A stretch of DNA of 64,000 bases from positions 10,466,525-10,530,524 of the forward strand of contig JAXIVH010000001.1 of assembly GCA_036785325.1 (NCBI GenBank). Direction: 5' to 3'. The first letter of the stretch is position 1, and each line of letters starts with the position of its first letter. Shown in pieces: positions 47,834-64,000 of the stretch. A program made the translations under genes and the position numbers. The notes below the pieces were generated by a model. That model ran no database searches. It saw nothing but the letters and a program-made list of their open reading frames with translations, and was not told the DNA's origin. The stretch is from Urophycis tenuis (lineage: Eukaryota > Chordata > Actinopteri > Gadiformes > Phycidae).

Positions 47834-49076
47834 AGCGAGGGGGGGGGGGGGGGGGGGGGGGAGCGAGGGGGAGGAAGAACTACCGTCTCCACTGCTGATT
47901 GTTGAGGGGAGGCGTCAAGTAAAACCACGACAACCAGCAGGTGAAACCCGGCCATTATCTTGCCGCGGGTCCCTGCCATTCCCTGGGTGAACTTAATTAT
48001 ACTGTCGTCCAAAACTACCACGTGTCCATGGGCCAGGGTGTCCAGACATAGGCCGCATACGTTTACTCTAACAACATTCTGTGTGGATGAATATAATATA
48101 ATCAATATTTGTGATCTGTAGTTCAGTTGTTTGCGCCCCTAAGATAAGTGTAACGCATTTCAGCACCATTACGTGGGAGCCTACAGGCTTTCTCCCCTTT
48201 TTTTTTTTTTTTTGGTTTTCAACAAATAAATATGTAGCACAAATGCTGTTTAATGCTGAGTAGACATGTATGGGGCAGGAACCAAACAAGTAGAACGGCG
48301 AGTCCAATAACGTGATGAATTAGCACCACCTACCGGTCAAACACGATAGTACCGCACAGAGACAGACGAGGGCGCAGCCGCAGCCACTGATTTAAATTCA
48401 GCTTTAACGTTCTGAAACAGTGCGTCAAGGGTTTAACTCTTAACGTTTGTGGGCATACGTGTATTTGTTACGCCCCATGTATAGGTCAAGCCTGTATGCT
48501 ATACCCCCCTTAGGCCTATGCTTGAAGCAAGACGTTGCACGTAGGCCTACTGGGGGCATACCAAGCTCTCCATATAGCCCGAGGCAACAGGTTTCTAGTA
48601 GGCTGAGGTCTGCACCACCACAACCCTTTTGATTGGTCCCACTGATGTCTTAATGTCTCACAAAATAACAACCAGTCATTAACAATGCGGTAAAGCAAGT
48701 GGACAAAATCTATAGCGTTTACTTCCGAGTGGAGGTTTCAGTCCCGTCCGCCTTGGCTTGGCGGTGATTTAACACACCTCCGGGGCGGGGGGCTGGGGAA
48801 CGTACAGTAGTTTGAGTTGTAGTTTTTACGCGATGCGGTGTGGTGGTGTTTATGGTGGACCCTGGGCGACGCGGGGCCGACAAAGCGATAGCCATGGAGT
48901 CTGGTGTGTGGTGTGTGGTGAGAAACCTTTTGAGCCGAAAACCAACTTTTCATTTTTCATTTTAGAGCACAACCCCACAAAAGCATCCCTCCCCTACCCT
49001 CCCCACTTCCTTCCAGCCCACAGCTTACCTGTGAGGACTTGCCCCCCCCCCCCCCCCCCCCGCCCCCCCACCACCA

Positions 49077-49137
<61 letters not shown>

Positions 49138-49318
49138 GTCCCGTTACGGCTTCAGCGCGGTCAAAGGGAGGAAGAAAGACAGAAGGGGGGGGGGGGGGGG
49201 GGGGCGGAAAGAAGCAAGGTATAATCGACAGACACACCTTTTTTTTTTTTTTTTGAGAAGAAACTCGTAGCGGCTTTTCGGGAGTTAAGTTCTCTGGAGT
49301 CTGGAGGCTGATCGGATC
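46740..49318. other. Intergenic/promoter side of adap1
   Basis: No coding region recognised. Holds homopolymer G tracts at 47806-47870, CCAAT-type motifs near 47610 and 47642, and GC-rich sequence with poly-C/(CA)n at 49042-49136 and poly-G at 49185-49204 just upstream of the adap1 start codon. The adap1 promoter and 5' UTR must lie here, but no TATA box is evident. Confidence 0.5.
47806..47870. repeat. Poly-G tracts
   Basis: Two long uninterrupted G runs separated by GAGCGAG, strongly G-quadruplex-prone. Exact length in the assembly is uncertain. Confidence 0.9.
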
Positions 49319-58082
<8,764 letters not shown>

Positions 58083-58225
58083 TGGACGATCCACGGCCAC
58101 CGCGACATCACCCGCGCTAACCCGGAGCATTCCGAGAGTGACGTCATCTAATCACCAGAGTGGTGTCGTTGCTAGGTCTGTTGCTATGTTCCAAATATAG
58201 TACGAATGGAGACGACCAGGTAGCC

Positions 58226-58368
<143 letters not shown>

Positions 58369-58689
58369 GTCAGAACCGACCAGCAGAAACACTACATCAC
58401 GCCTTGAGTGGCTCCTGTCGCTCCTACTCCTTCTTCTAGTTGTGTCTGTTTAATGTAATCCAGTGTCTCCCAACCTTTTAGTCTCCTGTACCCCCACAAC
58501 CCCACAGTGCGGCCCAGGCACCCCTTCATCCACACCATCAAAGAAGAGCGGTTTTCCTTTTGGACTAACGTTATGTTACTGTGGTGTTTAAATGATATGG
58601 CTGAGGCGCACTTTTCCTTTTCTGGACTTTACTTTATTGATTCATATGTGTACCTACCCCCGTGTACCCCTAGTTCTGAATCAGTTCTA

Positions 58690-58695
58690 AATAAA
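58690..58695 (+). terminator. Probable adap1 poly-A signal
   Basis: AATAAA within CTAAATAAAATGTGG, about 610 bp downstream of the adap1 stop codon. Confidence 0.5.
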
Positions 58696-58739
58696 ATGTG
58701 GTGTGGTTTTTACAGACACTAACGTTGCGTTTTGCCTGC

Positions 58740-59977
58740 ATGTTAAATGTGAATTTGGTGTGTGAGATATAATTTTAAAATTTATTTTTATTTTTTATTT
58801 TCTTTAACCCATGTATGGTAGCCCCACTCTCCACTGTTTCGGGTGAAATGATATTGTGTATGTATTACAATGTGAATGTTCTTTAGGCAGATACAGTATA
58901 CTGTAGTTGGTCCAATAGCACCGCCTTCTGGTGGAAAGTCACAGACATGCCAGACATCTCAAACGTGCCAAGTCGTTTCATTCCCTTTCACACATTTTAA
59001 ATATCATTTTTTCTTTACAACTATTTTGTATCTTTACATTATCATTTGAAATAAAACTATATATATGACATTTCAGTTCGGGCCACTTTTTTCATTGTAA
59101 GACTGCATATAATTTACTTTGAGCCTCCTATAGCTTCCATAGTTCCAAGCAAGGACAGTCTTCTTGTCTGTTTTTCTCTGTGCGTACTGCCCATTGATGG
59201 TAGGACTTGTACATAATATTGTGTGGTTACATCCTAAATTGTAACATGATCACACATTGGACTATGGTACAGTGTATATCATACGTGAGCAAACATTTCA
59301 CGCACATTTGTAAGAACATGTTAATGTTTTTGCAGTTCACACATACATTGTGTGTAGTGACTTGCTGCACTGTATTATTGTGTGCAATAATACAATTACT
59401 TGAAGAGCTAAATCAAGTGGTAAACAGATATGTGCATGTTGATGCATGGTATGCATACCATATGTAGAGGTGTATGTATGCATGTCTGCCATCAGACATT
59501 TAGACATTAGTCATCAGACACATCCAAAATTAGGTCTTTTTATTTGGTGGACTCTTCATCCAAACTTTCAGTGCATGTTAGCAAGGGTGGGAATCAAACC
59601 TCTAAGTCTGGCATTTCACTGAAATAGGACAACTGTTTATCAATGGGGCAATTATAGTGCAGTGCCAGGTTTGAAGCTCAATGTTGGCATCCTTGAGCAA
59701 GACTTCTTATCTCTACCTGCTCCTTCCTTGTGACCTCAACGACCTCACGCACTGGATTCACTGTTGGCTGCTTTTGGTAAAAGTACTTTCTAAGTGTACA
59801 AATACCAAAAGGATTATACATGCACAGGTGTATGTATAAGAATATCATATAAAATTGTATACACTGAATGCCAGTGATGGGAGGGTGTGTAAAACGACAC
59901 CCTAGTGATTGGAGACGGTCCTCAGGGGCCGAGAGAAATGCCTCTTCAATCTGTAGGGTCGTGCTAGCTTTCACATA

Positions 59978-60053
<76 letters not shown>

Positions 60054-61056
60054 GGATGGGGAGAAAGAGCAGGAGAGGAAGAAGGAGAATGAGATGTACA
60101 TTAAGGGCTCTCCAGTGAGCAGAGGTAATAGAAACGGTCTTCATCAGACAGAGGCGGACACCTGCAAATGGAGGTCACTATGAGTTTCTCGATTTCTGCG
60201 GGGATAGAACGTGTTCTGAAACATTCGGCTCCGGTGGTGCTGGTTTCCTCGTGAACTTGGTTCTGTTCGGTGGCTTGCAGAGGACGGGACGGTGGTGGAT
60301 TTGTTTTTTAGTTGGATGTGGTGGAGAGCTAGGGATCCATACACCCTGGGAACTAATGAAGAAGAAGAAAACATTTCAGAAGGAAAAGGAGGTCTTCCGG
60401 TTTTGGTGTTTTCTCATGTGTTTGTCTGATGTGAGACATTGCTAACCACGCCTAAGATAAGACACCCCTCATCGTTTGGAGCCCCTCACCTGACACACCT
60501 TTGACAGCCTCTCCAGTTCATCCCAGTGTGCCCCCAATCTCTCCTCCTAGTCCCTCTGGACAGAGAGGAGAGAGGACCCAGGGTTCTGAACAAGGTTACC
60601 AGAAACAGTGTTGCCCCCGTTGGTTCCGTTGGTTCTAGAACCCTGCCGATTCGCCTTGCTAACTCATCTCCTGTTCGCTGCTAAGCGCTCAGTCCCATAC
60701 GTCTCAGATTAAAGGAGGACTGATGTGCTCTTATCTTGCTGCCACAGGATTTATCTTTCCTCTTCTCTTGGGTTTTTAATGGAAGCTGCCTCTTGTGTCC
60801 ACCTGAACAACACTGAATAACCCCCTGGATTAAGAGAAGAAAACCTGGATTAAAACAGACCGGATGTTTTTCTGCCACCTTCAAAATGGAACTGGCAGAA
60901 TTCCATTCTTTGAATGAATGAACCCTCTTTTTCAAGCTTGCAAATTCATTGAAGCGTGTCTTTCATCGCTCGAGAGGCGGTTAAAGATGAGCAGCTAGAT
61001 TCTAGTTCTGGTCCGTGCCAAACATCTGCTATCCCAACAATGACGCCCGCCCCACG
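58740..61056. other. Intergenic between adap1 and uts2r
   Basis: No gene recognised. Contains a (GA)n microsatellite at 59981-60052; the 5' UTR/promoter of the downstream receptor is expected near its right end. Confidence 0.5.
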
Positions 61057-62172
61057 ATGAACTGCACCCACAATGCCACCATCAACCCTCAGGTGGGTCA
61101 AATCCTGAACCCGGGGTCTGGAGGCGGGGCCGGAGCCGGGGCGGGTTCCGGGTCCGTTCCTGGTGGCGGTGGCGGCCTTTGGGTGACATCGCTCCTGGGC
61201 GCCCTGCTCCTGACCATGTGCGCCCTGGGGGTGGCGGGCAACGTGTACACGCTGTTCATCATGCGTTCGGCGGCGCTGCGGCGCGCGGGCTCCATGTACG
61301 TGTACATCCTCAACCTGGCCCTCGCCGACCTGCTCTACCTGTCCACCATCCCCTTCGTGGTGTGCACCTACTTCGCCCACGACTGGCTGTTCGGCGAGGC
61401 GGGCTGCCGCCTTCTGCTCAGCCTGGACCTGCTCACCATGCACGCCAGCGTCTTCGTGCTGGTCGCCATGACGCTGGAGCGCTACCGGGCCGTGGCGCGG
61501 CCCTTCAGCGCCCGCCGCTCCCAGGCGCGCGGCCGCAAGCTGGCGGCGGCCTTCATCTGGGCGGCGGCCGTGGTGCTCACGCTGCCCATGATGGTGATGA
61601 TCCGCCAGCGCCAGGGCAGCAAGGCCAACGCCGCCGGCGCCGTCAAGAGGATCTGCTTCCCCACCTGGACGCCCGAGGCCTTCAAGGCGTACCTGACCGT
61701 CATGTTCCTGACCAGCGTGCTGGTGCCAGGGCTGCTGATGGTGGCGCTGTACGCGGGACTGGCCAGGCACTACTGGGCGGCGCAGGCCAGCCTGGGGGGC
61801 GGCGGCAGCAGCACCGGCGGGCGCTCGGCGCGCAGGAGGGGCCTCAAGCAGAAGGTGGCCAGCATGATCTTCTCCATCGTGGTGGCGTACTGGGCCTGCT
61901 TCCTGCCCTTCTGGGTCTGGCAGCTGGCCAAGCTCTTCTCGCCCGACAGCCTCAGGCCGCTGTCGGCCGCCACGCACAACTACGTCAACTTCTCCGTCAC
62001 GTGCCTGACGTACGGCAACAGCTGCATCAACCCGCTGCTGTACACCCTGCTGACGCGCAACTACAAGGACTACCTGGCCCAGAAGGGGCAGGCCACGGGC
62101 TCCAGCAGGGTGGACGCAGGCTCAGCCGTCAGCACGCCCTGCATAGCCCTGCGAGGAGCCTCCTGCGGGTGA
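61057..62172 (+). CDS. uts2r: Urotensin-II receptor family GPCR
   Basis: Single-exon, 371 residues, seven hydrophobic segments. Start at 61057 (MNCTHNATINP, two N-glycosylation sequons) is the first in-frame ATG; the open frame only extends upstream to a GTG at 61015. TM2 NLALADLLYL and TM3 LLTMHASVFVL followed by ERY (E-R-Y instead of D-R-Y) match urotensin receptors. So do TM6 WACFLPFWVWQL and TM7 CLTYGNSCINPLLYTLLTRN. Conserved disulphide cysteines: GEAGC before TM3 and KRIC in ECL2. Family role: Gq-coupled receptor for urotensin II/URP peptides, vasoactive and spinal functions. Teleosts have several uts2r paralogues; I cannot assign the number. The N-terminus and third intracellular loop carry Gly-rich runs, and the coding sequence is very GC-rich. 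Confidence 0.9.
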   Translation: MNCTHNATINPQVGQILNPGSGGGAGAGAGSGSVPGGGGGLWVTSLLGALLLTMCALGVAGNVYTLFIMRSAALRRAGSMYVYILNLALADLLYLSTIPFVVCTYFAHDWLFGEAGCRLLLSLDLLTMHASVFVLVAMTLERYRAVARPFSARRSQARGRKLAAAFIWAAAVVLTLPMMVMIRQRQGSKANAAGAVKRICFPTWTPEAFKAYLTVMFLTSVLVPGLLMVALYAGLARHYWAAQASLGGGGSSTGGRSARRRGLKQKVASMIFSIVVAYWACFLPFWVWQLAKLFSPDSLRPLSAATHNYVNFSVTCLTYGNSCINPLLYTLLTRNYKDYLAQKGQATGSSRVDAGSAVSTPCIALRGASCG

Positions 62173-63160
62173 CCCAGTCGTTGGGGGGGGGGGGGGTCAT
62201 CATCATTAGCGGGTCATCAACTAGGGCTGGTTTCACTCGTAGGGGGCAAAGGGTGATTCACTCTGTGTTATAAAGATAGGGTTTGGGGTGTTTGACTCCC
62301 AGCCAAAAGGTGCGGATGCCTTCATTCGGTTGGACATCCAAACTTCACAGCAAAGAAAATTGAAGGCAATATTGGACAACGAATTTGAACCTTGTCATGA
62401 GGTAGAGGGTAGAAATGGATTCAATGTCACACGTATCGAACCTCTGGTGCTTTTAAATTGTAATTGTTGTTTTAATAGTCTGGTAAGGGTAGCCCCCTGA
62501 TAATACTACTTATTTGCTTTATTTTGTGGTGTGGAATTTCTTTTTATGAACAAAGACACAAACTAAATGGTGTGTGGTCTGACTGTGTTTCGCATGGGAA
62601 CTTGTGAGGACATTGGGGGTTGGAGCAAATGCTGGCCTGTAAAACCCTTCAGTCTCTCTGTAAAGGCAGTGGAGTAAATGTAAAGGTGCTTTTCAAATAA
62701 ACTTGACTTGACACACATTTGGTCAGATGGCCACTGACAACAGGGACACACAAATGCAGACACACACACGCACACACACACACACACACACACCAATCAC
62801 CTTCCTGGGAATGTAGGTGAGTAGTGATACATTCCTCAGTCTCAGGTCAGGCCCCTTTGAGTCCACATGTAAATTACCCCTGTAGATATATGGACCTCAT
62901 CTCACTACTCTCATAAATCCTCCTCTCTATCTATTCTATTATGTCATGTTATGGTTTTATTCATAATCCCATGTTTACTTCATTATGGATGTTTTTTTTT
63001 TACTGACTTCTGTTTAAAAAGTACAAGACGGGGGACTTGTAGAAAACTATATATGTATTCATATGTACACAGGTTAAATTTCCTGCCGATAATGTTGTGT
63101 GAGATTAACGGCCCCTTCAGGTCGACCCTGGTAACTACACCACAAGACAGCAACACACGT
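62173..63160. other. Intergenic between uts2r and galectin
   Basis: Holds a poly-G run after the uts2r stop, a LINE/SINE-like tail (AATAAACTTGACTTGAC) at 62695-62711 and a short (CA)n at 62761-62793. No gene recognised. Confidence 0.5.
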
Positions 63161-63162
63161 AT

Positions 63163-63174
63163 AAAGACTTTATT
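63163..63174 (-). terminator. Galectin poly-A signal
   Basis: AATAAAG on the minus strand, about 55 bp downstream of the galectin stop codon. Confidence 0.6.
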
Positions 63175-63227
63175 GATGAAACCGGTGGGGGGGGGGGGGG
63201 GGGGCGCGGCGAAGGGGGGCTGTTCCA

Positions 63228-63374
63228 CTACTTGATCTTGATTCCAACGATCCTGGCGTCTCCATGGATGTCAAAGTATTTGTACTTCATGTCTCCGAGG
63301 CGGTTGGGGAAGCTCATGGTGGAACCGTCCGGAAGCTTGATGAAGAAGTACTCCATGTTGAAGTTGATGTAGAA
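63228..63374 (-). CDS. Galectin, last coding exon
   Basis: Minus-strand exon with acceptor CTCCTCAG at 63375-63382 and stop TAG at 63228-63230. It encodes the C-terminal part of a galectin carbohydrate-recognition domain (EYFFIKLPDGSTMSFPNRLG, then YFDIHGDARIVGIKIK). The LPDG...FPNR pattern is diagnostic of the family. The sugar-binding HxNPR/WG..E residues lie in upstream exons beyond or right of this stretch and were not found before 64000. Galectins are cytosolic/secreted beta-galactoside-binding lectins in immunity. Subtype not assignable from one exon. Confidence 0.8.
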   Translation of the reverse strand, partial: FYINFNMEYFFIKLPDGSTMSFPNRLGDMKYKYFDIHGDARIVGIKIK

Positions 63375-63382
63375 CTGAGGAG

Positions 63383-64000
63383 GGGGGGAGGTATGGGAGG
63401 GAAGGAAGGAAGGAAGGAAGGAAGGAAGGTAAGAGGACAAAGGATGACAAAAAGGAAGGGAATGCATAACGGACAGCAGAGGAAGACAGCAATATTAGCA
63501 CCACATCTTCACATGCAGCAAATAGCTGGCAGATAACGGTGACATCTGGACCACAGCCCCATGGTTCTTTATGAGCCCATAAACCCAACCCTCATCTCAA
63601 TATACCGACTGTATAGATAGTGATAGTGGGAGCATAGTGCAGAGTGAACCTCCCCCAGCACACATCCTTCTGGCAACACCCAGTACTAACAGACACTAAA
63701 GCAGGTTGTATACCCCATATGGATCCACTGAACAGGTCTGCCTACTAAACCATGTGTAAACACTGGGTGTCAGTTCATGGCTCTGTATATCAGCAGAACA
63801 TTTGAATTGTGTTGACCAGACTAAGCTACATTGTCTCGTAAAGGTATTTATAGAGATGTTGGACAATAGTGATCTGTCTCTATTTAAACACAAATATTTG
63901 AGTGTGATATTCCAAAATAAGTCATTTTAAACATTCTGTTCATATAGGCCTATGACATAGGCCTATGTTTTATGTGTATATCCTTTTAAAGCAAGGAGAC
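63383..64000. other. Galectin intron (partial)
   Basis: Contains a GGAA-type short repeat at ~63398-63430. No further exon recognised before the window end. Confidence 0.5.

Noticed and set aside
47498..48105. Pro- or Gly-rich frames near the poly-G tracts
   Set aside because: Homopolymer translation only.
60946..61977. 343-residue minus-strand frame and a 364-residue plus-strand frame (61179-62273) over uts2r
   Set aside because: Shadows of the GC-rich receptor gene; Arg/Ala/Gly/Pro-rich with no domain.

Overview
The window looks like genomic DNA from a ray-finned (teleost-type) fish. It has intron-rich vertebrate genes (an ADAP1 orthologue, a urotensin-II-receptor GPCR, a galectin). Long CA/GT, TA and CT microsatellites are interspersed with fish-type mobile elements: L2/Rex-like LINEs, a Penelope-like element, hAT, PIF/Harbinger and P/THAP transposons, and an R2-superclade LINE. 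Species cannot be named from sequence alone.

Region 1 (1 to ~42.8 kb, genes on the minus strand) holds two tandem copies of one large gene. Splicing the exons by eye gives a ~1,200-residue protein in the order SAM domain, two ubiquitin-like folds, an uncharacterised middle, a von Willebrand A domain with an intact MIDAS motif, a UBC (E2) domain with its catalytic cysteine, and a C-terminal U-box. This puts substrate-like, E2 and E3 modules of a ubiquitin pathway in one chain. Copy 2 (23981-35635, 5' non-coding exon near 40.9 kb) reads through almost completely. Copy 1 (12895 to beyond position 1) has at least two frameshifts and is probably decaying. Both copies keep two interferon-response-like motifs near the first coding exon, which suggests an interferon-inducible gene.

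The two copies have been hit by different transposons, so each serves as the empty-site control for the other. Copy 1 carries a Penelope-like RT with a long inverted repeat, and a Harbinger element with a Myb-like ORF split by a LINE tail. Upstream of it lie a P/THAP transposon and a truncated LINE. Copy 2 carries a hAT with a BED-type ORF start, a foldback MITE, an L2 fragment, a 4.75-kb foldback element built from a 177-bp satellite, and a hAT remnant with an hATC domain. Between the copies (20.2-24 kb) are a solo LTR and a hAT/BED transposase fragment.

Region 2 (42.8-46.7 kb) is a LINE graveyard: a Rex/L2-type LINE inserted in an older L2, followed by the C-terminal half of a LINE with a restriction-like endonuclease.

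Region 3 (46.7-64 kb) is ordinary genic DNA: adap1 (11 coding exons, 49319-58082, plus), an intronless uts2r paralogue (61057-62172, plus) and the last exon of a galectin gene (minus) at the right end.
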